Origin: Cheilinus undulatus
Lineage: Eukaryota; Chordata; Actinopteri; Labriformes; Labridae
Length of the DNA stretch: 64,000 bases
Direction: 5' to 3'
Assembly (NCBI RefSeq): GCF_018320785.1
Contig: NC_054879.1
Span: forward strand, 41,778,698-41,842,697
Each line of letters opens with the position of its first letter. The first letter of the stretch is position 1. Under the pieces are notes generated by a model. It was given only the letters and a program-made list of their open reading frames with translations, ran no database searches and was not told where the DNA came from. A program made the translations under genes and the position numbers. This document shows, piece after piece, positions 35,816 through 57,500 of this stretch.

Positions 35816-36839
35816 TTTTTAGACTTCACAGCCCTGTTTAAGCATATAAAAGTGTATTTATTTTCTAACTGAGAGCTAGCTAGCTAGTTAGTTAACATTC
35901 CAGGAACCAGGCTATCAAACTTTTCCACATTTGACTTAATCTAAGAGACAGCATGCTAGTTGGTTGCTTTAAATTAATATTACAGCAGAGTTATACAGAG
36001 TGGGATCTTTTTCATCAAACACAAGGATAAAGTTTTGGTAAAGATACCATTTTTTTAATCTAACGGCTTGTAGGCGACAGTTAGCTAAGCTAGGTTACAC
36101 CATTACGGGATGCCAGAGTCACTCTGCAAAAAATAAATGAATGATAAAAGCACAAATTTAATATTTAAACTATGGTCTGTTTATGTTTGTTATTTAGGGT
36201 TAAGGTTAGGGCTATTGAGACTCTGGGTTGTGGTTGATTTCTTTGGCTTGTGCAACAGCCAGCTGTAGCTTTTTTACCCTGATGCTAGCTTTGATACTGC
36301 TAACTGTTAGCTAGTTGCTTTGATCCTATTTAATCCTCTGTCATTACACTGCCCCTATACTTTTTGAGTTCTTTTTGAGTAATATCATATTTTCTATTTC
36401 CAGCTAATAAAATAAGGAGCTGGAGTGGGTGTTTAGCACATTTAGCATACCCTGTTGGAGCCAAAACTGCACAGGACACGGGACCAGAAATTGGTAAGTT
36501 GCTGTTATTTCACATGATTAAATTGAAATAACTTCATAAATCAAAAATATGTGCATGAATACGTAAAGAGGTATTTTTTGTTGTTTAGAGACACATACTG
36601 ATCATTTTTAGTTACAAAAAATAAGTTTTTTAGTTCATTGCCTCAGGTTAACACTATGCAGTTAGACCACTTTTGTTGGAGCAATCATGCTGCATTAAAG
36701 GCTCTCACCTCTAAGAGACACCACACTCTGCATGCTTCAGATGCCTGACTACGTCAATACACATGATTTAAATGATCAGCTACTTGTCCAGCACCTGCTG
36801 TCATTTAAAATCCATTTGATCGAATACATCAGGTGAGGG
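35816..36839. other. Spacer, no recognised feature
   Basis: AT-rich. Contains short agctagctagttagtta-like simple sequence near 35878-35893 and nothing else that I can assign. Confidence 0.45.
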
Positions 36840-37325
36840 GCAGGAGAAAGGGTCCCAGGGACCAGGACCAGGAGTCTGAGTTTGGCAGATTACCTGCCTG
36901 CCTGCACTGTGCTAACTGTGAAGTTTGGTGGAGGGCTAATGGCCTGGCACTGCTTTTCAAGGTCTGTGCTAGTGAAGGCACATCTTAATTCTTCAGCATA
37001 CCATGCTATTCCAACATGACTGATGACACAAAGCAAAGACTATAAAGACCTGGTTTGATGAGTTTGGTGTGGAAGAACTTGACTGGCCCACACGAGGCCT
37101 GACCTCAACCCCATCAAGTACCTTTGAGATGAACTTGAATGGAGATTGCAAGTCAGGCCTCCAAAATCTTGTGGAAAGCCTTTCAAGAAAAATGGTGGCT
37201 GTTGTAGCTGCAAAAGGGGACCAAGTCCATATTAAAGTATTTGGATGCAATGTCATTACAGTCCCTTTTGGTGTAACGGTCAGAGGGCTGAATACTTTTG
37301 TGTATGATTTATCCTCTGCCACCTA
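36840..37325 (+). mobile_element. Tc1-like transposase 3' fragment
   Basis: A frame at 37069-37326 corresponds to the end of a Tc1-type DDE domain: FGVEELDWPTRGLTS followed by a degraded NPIEHLWDEL region and LQNLVESLSRKMVAVVAAKG. A frameshift removed the usual SPDLNPIEHLW phrase. Left boundary uncertain. Confidence 0.7.
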
Positions 37326-37327
37326 AA

Positions 37328-37400
37328 GCAGTGGTTCTCAACCTTGGGGTTGGGACCCCTGTTGGGGTCGTGAGACACTAAAGGGGGGTGGGTCTCCAGA
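37328..37400. mobile_element. hAT-type MITE end (tggttctcaacc)
   Basis: The phrase gcagtggttctcaaccttgg with gttgggacccct is a familiar end of vertebrate hAT MITEs. The partner end was not located. Confidence 0.5.
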
Positions 37401-37429
37401 TGCCCTAAAAAACTAAGAATGTTTTTTAT

Positions 37430-37945
37430 ATTACACTGTTGCCACTTTACACCAATTATGTCACTTTTTTTAACCCCTTTCCATCATTTTTCGCACCAAT
37501 TTTAACACATTTTTGCCATTTAACACCTATTTTGGTCAGTTTTAAACTCTTTCCACCACTTTTTTCTTCCTTTTTTGCCACTTCTAAACCAATTCTTGCC
37601 ATTTAAGCTTAATGTTGCCCCTGTTGCTCCATAATTGCTACTATTAACCCCTTTTGACACCCAATATTTCCCATTTTAACCACATTTCATCATTTGATAT
37701 GCTAAATTTTGATGGTTTTAACCAATTTCTGCAAATATCTGCCTATTTATGTCTTTCTCAGTTAACCCTTTTTTGTGATTATATCAATTTTCCATTCCAT
37801 TTCACCAAATTTTCACCCATTTTTACCAATTTAAAGACATTTCAGCCACATTTTAACTCCCTTTACCACTATTTATGCCCATTTTTGCCACTTTAACCCA
37901 TTTTTGCCATTATTAACCCATTTATAGCAATTTTTTAAACATTCT
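37430..37945. repeat. Degenerate minisatellite, CCATTTTTGCCACTTTAACC-like units
   Basis: About 500 bp made of variants of tttttgccattttaaccc, with period roughly 20-30 bp and strong pyrimidine bias. Divergent units suggest an old array. Confidence 0.65.
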
Positions 37946-39391
37946 ACTTTTTCAAGATTTACATTTTAAGAAGGCTTTTTACTACACACATGACTAAAGA
38001 TATTTGTTTCTTTGATAAGAGTGGTTATTATTCAGGTCAAATATACATATAAAGTACAGCTGAGGCAAAAGTCTACCAGCTAGGCCGGGAATCACTGATC
38101 CATCAGACAAGATGATCACTGAGTAAAGAAGAAAATCTTTGTGGGCTTGTCTTTCATAACAAATGCTCATTCCCATTTTACCGTCATAATTAGAGCCTTC
38201 CAGCCTCTCTTCCTGTCTAGAAGCATCCTTACATCGCATGTTGTTTTGAAGTGTGAATAGGAAAATGGTATTAATTCAAGTTATAATGTTGGCCTTGCAG
38301 CGGAAATTGTCTTTAAGTCTGCGTCTTTGCATCATCAGTAGGATGAATGACTGAGTAAGAAACTCACCCAGTACATTTAGTGATGGCCCCTCACTGTGAC
38401 AGTAATTACAATTGAGGTATGCATGTGACATTTCAGTAAAAGCACGAAATGTAAGCACTCTCTGGAACACTTTGCAAGACTGGGCTTCTTTTTACAGACA
38501 GCAGAACCACCTAATGTTCGCATATTGCTTATATTTGTATTAATTTTATTAGATTTTTTACTTTTTATTCAGTTTTATTAAAGAAAACACCAGTCCCATA
38601 TTAAGAAAATAATCAGCACATGGATCAATTAATTTTTAAAATTCAAAGTGAGTAAAGAACTAACTCTGTAGCACCGAAAATTAAATAACACCCCTAAAAA
38701 CCAAATCACACACAGTTTAAAAGTTTTGGGTAAGATGATAAATTCTAACTGGACTCCTTTAACTGTATTTATCACTTATGAGCTTTTTTTTTTACAGTTT
38801 AAAGGAGCAATTCAGCATTAAATGGCCTCCCATACCTCTGCATTATTCATGTATACAAGATCAAATTTATTAGAAATAGGTTTTAATTTTGCAATATTTC
38901 AAATACTGGTTAGAAAAAGAGCTGAACTCCTTATACCAAACACATTTATGCATCAGTTGTATAAGAATCTGTGGGCTAAAGCTGCTCACAAAGGAGGGAG
39001 GCACTGACGTCAATTCGGACCCAGCACATATTACCAAACTTCAGTCAACACTATAGTCTACAAGTCGGCCAAGCTTTAGTGGTAAGTACATTTTTCACTG
39101 AAAAATTCTCCTCTGCTCTTTATTCAAGCTGTTATTAAAAATAGTAATAATATTGTATCCTTAACTTGAATTTCAATGTTCACCTAGTGCATGTTAGGCC
39201 TGTGAGTTATTTTCCCTATAAATTATTTTCATGTTTCATAATTCAGTGTACGAGGCCTTTTTGCTTCTAGAATAGTTGACCTTTTGTTTACTGAGCCATT
39301 AAATCAGCTGAACTGACCTGATGGACACCGTTACCTGACTGAGTGGATAATCAATAGCACCAGCAGCTGATCTGTGCTGCGTCCTCCACAG
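37946..39391. other. fam237a upstream region
   Basis: AT-rich sequence with no other gene. It contains a full cAMP-response palindrome at 39005-39012. No clear TATA box was found close to the start codon. Confidence 0.45.
39005..39012. promoter_or_regulatory. Full CRE palindrome upstream of fam237a
   Basis: TGACGTCA, the consensus CREB/ATF site, about 380 bp upstream of the fam237a start codon. CREB control is common for neuropeptide genes. Function here is inference, since one such 8-mer in 64 kb can occur by chance. Confidence 0.4.
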
Positions 39392-41633
39392 ATGGCCCCG
39401 GTGCTCCTCATCGTACACGTGCTCACTGTGTTTGTGCTGAGCTGCGCGCGCGCCGTCCCGCTCCGGGACCAGGTGGACCCCTTGACGGTCCCCCGGGCGA
39501 ACCCGCAGTGCTGGGAGTCTTCCTCGGCTCTGCTGCTGGAGATGCGATCCCCGAGGATCGCTGACACGGTGCCCGCCCTCTGGGACGTGATGAAGTTCCT
39601 GCGAGCGTCAGACAACAGCAAACACACGGCACTGTTCTGGGACCTGGCCCGGGTCTTCTGGGACCTTTATCTGGACTGTGTGTTGTCCCGGAGTCATGGC
39701 CTGGGAAGGAGACAGGTGACCGCGGTACACTCCCTCATCACTGACAGTAAGTGGAGTCTAACACATTCACGCACGAGGGGCTAACTGCATCGTTTTCCTA
39801 TTACTTATTATCATCAATATTAGCTTTGCTTAAATATCAGTTTAAATGTTTTAGGTCAAATCTGCAGGAGATGAGTAGAGCTACTGAATTATGAAAATAA
39901 CATCTCAAACAAGGAAAAAAGTAATCAGTGACCCCAATTCTCTCCTTTTCAAGTAAGTGATTGAAATGCAATGAAAAAAAAAAGATCTGAAACACTTATT
40001 ATAATTATTAATGTTACACCTATATATCATACAAAATAGTGGCCAGTGTTACCAGTAGCAGGCCAGTTTTTAACATTTTAATGTCAGAATGTCAGATAGG
40101 CACACCAACTTAGATACAAATTTAAAGTATTTTACCAAAACATTTAATTCCTTTATTCTCTCATGTTTTCCAGACTATATTAGTGTAAGAATACTTAATA
40201 CTTCAGTGTTTTCCTTTCACGTTTGGTATTGTTGCACAGACTTTAGGAAAATAAAAAATCTAATGCACACTTTATATATGATGTTATATCATGTGTTTGT
40301 ATTAAGTCTATTGATCCACCTTAACCAGCTGCAGAACTAAATTGACACATCATTTCAATCAGCTATGGTGAAACGATAAATAAGTATAGTCTTAAATCTG
40401 AATCTGAATTTGTACTCCACCTTCAGTGTCCATGTGGATATCATCCATGCAGCTTTGTCTGAGAGGTAGAGAATAACTGCTAAGAGAAAAAGAGGTTCCA
40501 TTTCTACCAGTAGTAGCAGACAGTGATGAGGTAGTGTACGGTGGCCTGGAAGTGCAATAGAAAATTAAAAAGTCTTAGACACTTTTGCAAATTTTCAAAC
40601 AAATTTACGTTAAGCAAAACGTTTTTACCAGGGCCGTCAAAAGATTAAAATTTTTAATTGCTGTTAATCTCAGAATATCTTTGCAATTAATCGTACCCTT
40701 TTATCACATTTTAAAATTTCACTATTTTGCATTTTAAACTTTTTGTGGCATTTTTTATCCCTCTACTGTCTTAAACTAGGAGTGATTGACTTCCAGTTTA
40801 GATACAGACCTGCTTTTATTGGTAGATTGAAGATTTTAACATGACCCTCATCACAGAAAAAAGGAATTTGTTATGGATTGACAATGAAGTAAGACAACAT
40901 TAAAGGTCACATATTTTACTTATTTAAGACAAGTTAATATTGGTCTCAGAGGTCCACAAAACATGCCTGTGAAGTTTGTTGCTGAAAAAACACTCCAGTA
41001 TTGGATTTTTGCATGTCTAAAAACCCCTCCGTTTCAGTCTGCTCAGAGCGAGCTGTTTCTGTGTCTGTGGCTTTAAATGTTAATGAGCTGTCTGACTCCG
41101 CCCCTGACTTCACCCCTCTCAGGAAATGGATGTGGCTTATTGGGTGTGGCTCTCATGATCGTCCTCTTAGATCAGGAGAGGAGTGTGGAACTTTCTTCCA
41201 AGCGGGGAGGGCCAACTGAACCTGGGGGCGGGGCTAACTCCCCACATGACATCATGAGGGGAAAATGTAAGAACAGCTTGTTTCAGCACACATTTTCTGA
41301 AAGGTGGAGAAAGGAGGGGAGGGAATGGATTTTTCTGATTCTTGTGGGGGTTGTGGACAGGCCAGGTGCACATATTTTTGTTAGACGAGCCTGAAAAAGT
41401 GTATTTTGCATAATATGTGACCTTTAAAGAGGATGTGGCCAGAAAGAAGAATCCCATGCATATTCATCATCTTTTGTGTGTCTTTGTGTGTGTATGTGTC
41501 GTTTTCAGAGTCCTTCAGGTTCAACAGATCAGGAGTGAACTCGCAGGCGTGGATCAGTGTCAGAGTGAGACGTAGAGGACACATAAAGACCCTGAAGACT
41601 AAACGTGAATCAAACACAAACCACCACAAATAA
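39392..41633 (+). CDS. fam237a: FAM237A / neurosecretory protein GM precursor
   Basis: Two exons, 39392-39746 and 41509-41633, with an A/AG split codon; 159 residues. The N-terminus (MAPVLLIVHVLTVFVLSCARA) is a signal peptide of about 21 residues. The conserved core includes NPQCWESSSALLLEM, ALFWDLARVFWDLYLDC and VLSRSHGLGRRQ, which matches FAM237A (NPGM) closely. The Gly-Arg-Arg predicts dibasic cleavage and C-terminal amidation after Leu, giving a mature peptide of roughly 80 residues, and the two Cys can form one disulphide. The second exon encodes a basic tail (ISVRVRRRGHIKTLKTKRE), probably removed in processing. In mammals FAM237A also lies beside ADAM23, so position supports identity. 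The start codon is the first ATG before the signal peptide. Confidence 0.93.
40629..40790. mobile_element. hAT-like MITE fragment
   Basis: The phrase agggccgtcaaaagattaaa followed by ttaatcgtaccc is a typical fish MITE end (TIR of the AGGGCTGTCAAACGATTAA type). The right end was not resolved. It lies in the fam237a intron. Confidence 0.45.
40900..41428. mobile_element. MITE with TTAAAGGTCACATATT ends
   Basis: Left end ttaaaggtcacatattttac and right end gcataatatgtgacctttaa are inverted copies, about 530 bp apart. The middle is GC-richer (ctgactccgcccctgacttc). It occupies a third of the fam237a intron. A partial copy lies at about 57920-58105. Confidence 0.85.
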
Positions 41634-41732
41634 TACAGAATATAATCATGCTGTATATCATTTTTACAGTAGATGTTTGTTGTAAGAATTATTTTAAGAT
41701 TACCTGCTATTTTGTTTGATTTTTAAAATTGT

Positions 41733-41738
41733 AATAAA
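41733..41738 (+). terminator. fam237a poly(A) signal
   Basis: AATAAA about 100 nt after the fam237a stop codon, in AT-rich sequence. Confidence 0.6.
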
Positions 41739-42171
41739 TTGATTAATCATGGCTGTGAATGGAGAATCATCCTTTATCTAGATCAGCTATCTGTCTGTAA
41801 ACATTTGAATCAAATTAGTTGGCCATAGATATGTGTGCATGAAAAAATTTGAGTCAAGTTTCTAACATTTTCTCAGATATTTATGACTTAATAAACTCAG
41901 AAGTTTTAATTTTTCCTTCAACAAATAGATCATTTTTTTCACATATTTACTATTTTATTTAGATTGAACTTACTATGTATATATATAATTTTGGCTCAAG
42001 AGCCACACATTATCACTGGTCTAAAGTCTATTCTCTGAGAGACAGGGAGCCAGTGTTAAGACTCAGAACAGGACTGTTATGGTCCAATTTACTTCTGCTT
42101 TATTTTGTAGATACAACCCAATGAGCAGTGGATCTGGGTTAACTATTAAATGAGGGTTTTTATGGAGGCTT

Positions 42172-42179
42172 TGACGTCA
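42172..42179. promoter_or_regulatory. Second full CRE palindrome, upstream of casp10
   Basis: TGACGTCA about 200 bp upstream of the ISRE-like site and 380 bp upstream of the end of the noncoding first exon. Function unproven. Confidence 0.3.
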
Positions 42180-42379
42180 TGCTGACAGGACACAGATAAC
42201 ATAAGGTTGCGTAAGAACGAGAATGTTCCCTGAACCATCCCAGTTTAATGAGTCAAAGTAGATCATACAGATTCAGCAATCTTCAATGGTTTACGTCTAC
42301 GTGTCGACTTGAGTATCACACAAGTGGAGTCTGCGCTGTGACGTAGTCGCTGGTTCCCAGGCCGAGCGTGAACGTCTTT

Positions 42380-42393
42380 ACTTTCAATTTCCA
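42380..42393 (+). promoter_or_regulatory. ISRE-like element, with adjacent ETS-like site
   Basis: ACTTTCAATTTCCA fits the interferon-stimulated response pattern TTTCNNTTTC (reverse: GAAANNGAAA). CACTTCCG follows directly at 42392-42399, an ETS-type core. It lies about 40-180 bp upstream of the probable casp10 first exon donor, the usual position for interferon-responsive promoters. Motif match only. Confidence 0.5.
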
Positions 42394-42429
42394 CTTCCGT
42401 ATTCAAAGGCGTCTTCGACAAATACACTG

Positions 42430-42558
42430 CGAAGTCAAAGCTGCGTAGAAAAAAAGAAAATTATCGGTTTTCATAACCAACCTACAGCTCTTCGACTATG
42501 CTGAAGTCTACCTGAGACTACATCCTGCTCGGCTCACCGCTGGAAACTCTTTTTACAG
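42430..42558 (+). other. casp10: Probable noncoding first exon of casp10
   Basis: The sequence ends in a good donor, TTTACAG|GTAAAAAT, at 42558/42559, and the next acceptor at 42922 lies 8 nt upstream of the first ATG. The 5' boundary is a guess. GC content is higher than in the flanks. Confidence 0.5.
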
Positions 42559-42930
42559 GTAAAAATGCACGACACGTGTTAAAGGTAGATACACCTGGTC
42601 AGCCTGTCGGGCAGAAGTTAGAGACTACATAAAAGTTTGTGGATTTTAAACAGTTTAGGGAGATTTTTTAATAAGACAGTGTTATGATGAAGCCTTATCA
42701 GGCCGTCGAGAGCCCAGATTCATCTGTAGGCTCTCAAATCCTCCCCCTCCTCCCATTTGTCATTGGCTGCTACACGCACGAAAGAGTTATCCAAACTTCA
42801 TGACGCATTAGTTGCAAATGTTAAAAAAACTGCTTCTCTAAAATGTCACTCAATTGTTAGCACCTTCTGAAGCATAAAAAGCCATGAGATCCGTGTGAGT
42901 CTGTCTTGTTTCTTGTTTTCAGAGGACAAA

Positions 42931-53298
<10,368 letters not shown>

Positions 53299-53799
53299 CA
53301 CGGACTGACGCCAGTGGGATCAACTCATGCAACAAATCATGTCTACTGTGTTTTTTTTACTTTCCCTGTTTACAACCTCAAATCTGCTGTGCACAAATTA
53401 AATCTTATTTTTATAGCAATAACTGAGACAGTTTGATTCACTTATGATAATCAGTGATGTGGTAAGAAGCTCTGAAACAACTCAAGTGAAATTATTTTAG
53501 CATAACATGTTATTTGTTTAAGATTATGATACGGAAAAAGTACACACAAGATCCAATGGTCACTTTGTTTACAACCTAACAAAAGTATTAATTTAAAATG
53601 ATTTTAAATTGTTAACCATGATGTATTTTGTATGAAAAATTAAATGAAAAATTTAATTTCACTTGAACTCTGTAAAACCTGGATGTTTGACAGAAGCAAT
53701 AACAAAAATGCCATTGTTAAGCAAAAACACCAAATGTGAATGTGTTATTTTGTTCTTTGCTATAAACATTTAATGCACATCAATTTTCTGACATATAAC

Positions 53800-53805
53800 A
53801 ATAAA
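53800..53805 (+). terminator. casp10 poly(A) signal
   Basis: AATAAA about 500 nt past the casp10 stop, followed by a T/GT-rich stretch (ttttgtccgccttgtt). No other good candidate was seen before prkra. Confidence 0.5.
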
Positions 53806-54345
53806 TTTTGTCCGCCTTGTTATTTTTTGGGTGCTAAGGCTGTCTTTTGTTTGTTAGAGCTGCAAATCACATCAGCAAAATGCTGAAAGTTCAATGCAGG
53901 TGTCAAACGCTTTTACAACTGAATACACATGTAGAAATTAAACTTTTTTTAATAATACTTTTTGTCCATTTCTTAGCAACACTTTTAAAACAAATATAGA
54001 TAAGCTAAAGCTTTGACTCGCTACTTTATTGATTTTGTTTAATTTGCACACATGTAGGATTATATAAAATTGAATTATAAACATAAAACGTGTCAGGGGA
54101 GGTCAAAAAGCCAGCAGGCTTACACAGGGACCTCACTTTCTATGAGACAGAAAAGAAAAAAAATTAAACATATGATAAATATTTAACATGTTCAGTTAGA
54201 AGTTACTTTGAGATTTTAATCAACTGTGGTGAATACTAACATTTAAAAAATTATCTTTTATTTTGGGAATGGATAAAACTACGTTTGAACGTTTGGATAA
54301 AGGAAAAAATCATCACTAGGTGGCAGTAAACGTTGCTATGAGCAA

Positions 54346-54379
54346 CCAATCCGCTACACGACCCGCTGATGACCCGGAT
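54346..54379 (+). promoter_or_regulatory. prkra core promoter candidate (CCAAT and ETS-like sites)
   Basis: CCAAT at 54346-54350 and CCGGAT (ETS-like) at 54374-54379, about 200 bp upstream of the start codon, with local CpG enrichment compared with the flanks. No TATA box, as is usual for broadly expressed genes. Confidence 0.4.
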
Positions 54380-54580
54380 GTTGATATGATGTATATTAGG
54401 TAATTTCCTCCCCGGCTAGGCTACAATGGAGAATTGAAACCAAATTTAGGCCATTCATACTTGAAATTATATTTTAAATAAATTCAGAGAAATATATTGT
54501 CCTAAAGTTGTGTCATAGTTCACTGGGTTACCTGCAATAGTATCTTTAATCAGATCGTAAGGGACAGAAACATTTGAAAC

Positions 54581-57500
54581 ATGTCTAAAGAAGAATTTCA
54601 ACCAGCAGCAGTACAGCCCCCCTCTGACACGAGGTTAGTGGTTTTATTTTATTATTTAATGTGTTTAATGGCTGAAAACAGTTGACAGTAACATATTAGT
54701 AGTACTTGACGCGTTCTTACAGTGTTTAGTGTCAAATGATTTAAAAACTGGCAAATATAAACGAAGTTACTCGTGTATTCAAAAACGAAACTGGTGGTGA
54801 ATTTAGAGATATAAATCTAAATAATTCCATGATACATAGCTTTTGTTTAGCTTTACGCTTTACGTTGTGAGAGATTACGTGTTCTTTTCTCGTTAGCTCT
54901 GTAGCTACTGTCCGACTGATGACAGAATGTAAAGTCGGAGTTTATTTTCCCAGTTGTTGTGGTTTTAGACGCCTACATGACGATATTTGTGCCACTAACT
55001 TTTTAAACAGGGGCTGCTCTATGTCCCTCTGTAAAGAGCTGAACAAACGCACTTTTGCTTGTTTGACGGGCTAAATAACGTAACTCTCGTGCGCGACGGT
55101 TACCCCGATTAGCAAATTTTACAAACGTTCGGTAGTGGTGGACGATACTGCAGAACAAGGTTATAGTTTGGGATTTTTCATTAGTTTTTCATTCTGTTTC
55201 TTTTTCACTTTCTGTGTTCGATTTCAGTTTAATTTTTATTTGTTTTGGAAAAATGCTTCGTTTTAGTTTAGTTTTTTAAAATCAGTTTTAGTGTTAGTTT
55301 TAGTTTTTTACTGATAGATGTCAGGGCTGAGTGAACGTCATACATTTTAAAAACATATTAAAACAGGCCACTCTTCACTTTTCCTTTTATTTACTTAATG
55401 ATGATGTTTGAATACAACTCCAGGCATTGAACTACCACTGTGTCTTAACCAATCAGGTCAGACAATTTTACACTCCCCAGATTTGTGTGTCGGTGCCAGT
55501 CAGTATGGTTGTGTCAAAGACTAAAACTAAGGATATTTCGTCTCCATTTTTATTTTATTTTATTTTTATTTTAGTTAGTTTTGTAAGCGCACTTTACAGT
55601 TTTTGTTAGTTTTGTTTTTTTTCGGTAAAGCTTAGTTTTTATTTTGTTTCAGTTAACTAAAATGCTTTTTGAATTCTAGTTTTAGTTATTTAGTTGGTTT
55701 TATTTAACTATAGCAACATTGCTGCAGACTTAAATATCGAAAACAATTAGTGACAAGTAAATTCAGGACTAATACCATCGTTATTGATACCGTATACCGA
55801 AAGCAGTAGTATATTTCACAAATTATGATACTACCCCCCCCCCCCCATTAAAAACAAAACAAAAAAACAAACAAACAAAAAAAAGATAAACTTGTTTTAA
55901 AGTAACTTTAAACAAATCCCTAACTATTCAAAGAAAAAAAATAAAGCAGGATTTTAAATTATTTTATTATCTTAATTTAAATTTCTACCTATACTTAACC
56001 TTTTATATCTCTTCACAGGCTACACTTGACCTAATATTTACTTATTTTTAATTAGTGGACTAATTTCTGTTTGGTTTTATATATTAAGTAGATACAAATG
56101 CTTAAATTAAGAAAATGTTTCCAAATTATAGGATAAAAGAACTCTTTTAAAGAAGGGGAATAGAAAAAAATGGGACAAATTAAAATAATTTGTATTAATA
56201 GTCAAGAAAAGAACATATTTCACTAAACATAGCTCAAAAAGGTTAATCTTTAAATGGTTCAAGAAATGTTTTGGTAGTTTAAATGCTAATAAACTGTCCA
56301 TAAAGACTCAAAAATTGATTATTTATCAACCAAACCCAGTGTAGGTACAGTGATTTTAAATTTTTCCTGCTATAAATTGCGTCTATCATTTGCATTTGTA
56401 TGTCTGGTTTGTAAACTATAGTTATATCGGCAAAGAGCATGTGAACTGCAGCCACCTTATAACTGAGTTAACATGATCCTGGTTTACTGTTCAACACCCA
56501 CAGCATGGATAAAAATGAAGTGCAGAAGACCAACCCTGCAAAGACGCCAATACAAATCCTGCATGAATATGGCACCAAAAGTGGGAACCTCCCTGTGTAC
56601 GTGATGGAGAAGGCTGAAGGAGAGGCTCACCAGCCCAGCTTTGTCTTCAGCGTGAAAATCGCTGATGTCAGCTGCACAGGTGAGTTACTGTCACAGCTGG
56701 CTGTGTTGATGGCTGCAGTCCCTTGATGAAGCCTTGTATTAGTTATGAATAAAGTTCTGATCATTCAGAAAGAACACCTTAACCAGCAGTTCAGGTTCAG
56801 GGTTTGAGGAGGTGAAGTGCTAGGTGTTAAAACATTTTTCAGCCTCATTATTCTCATCCTTTTCATCAGCATCTTGGATAAACTTTAACTTTCCAGAACA
56901 TACACCATTTGGGCTTGAAACAGATTTTTTTTTTAAAGTATTATCAATATATTAGTCATAATGGGTGCTTAAAGACTTTGGCAAGCAAAGCACTAAGTCA
57001 AACACGTAGTTTGTTATGAAATCACCTGAAACTTGTTTATGTGATTGTTTTTAATTCAGGTCAGGGTCCAAGTAAAAAGGCTGCCAAACACCAGGCTGCC
57101 GAGGCTGCACTGAAGATCCTGGACATAGACGCTGGAGCAGTGTGAGTAAAGCTGAAATAATAACAATATTTATTTTGAAAAAAAGCCAGGTATTTTACGG
57201 AATTTAGATTTGCTTTAGACTTTTTTGATGTCAAACTGTATGTGTATGTGCTTTGATAAAATAACGTGATTTGCATTTCATAACTGCTTACTTTAGTCAT
57301 TGAATTTTTTTATTTCCAACTGGCCTGTAATAAAGGTTAATGCAACAGCCAGCACATACCAAAATTTGACATACTATGCTGAGAGCAGAGATATATGCAG
57401 AAGGCAGAAAGAGGAACGTCTTTCGTATCAATCAGAAAAGATCCTGAAACTTCCTTCTTTTCTGAGAAGAGGTTTTGGTTTGTTTCTAACATCTTCAGAT

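Larger units (their letters stand above)
53299..54580. other. casp10-prkra spacer
   Basis: First half probably casp10 3' UTR to about 53825. Second half contains the prkra promoter. No repeat recognised. Confidence 0.5.

Noticed and set aside
39331-39632. Minus-strand frames of 69 and 98 codons opposite fam237a exon 1
   Set aside because: GC-rich antisense shadow of a well-supported + strand exon.
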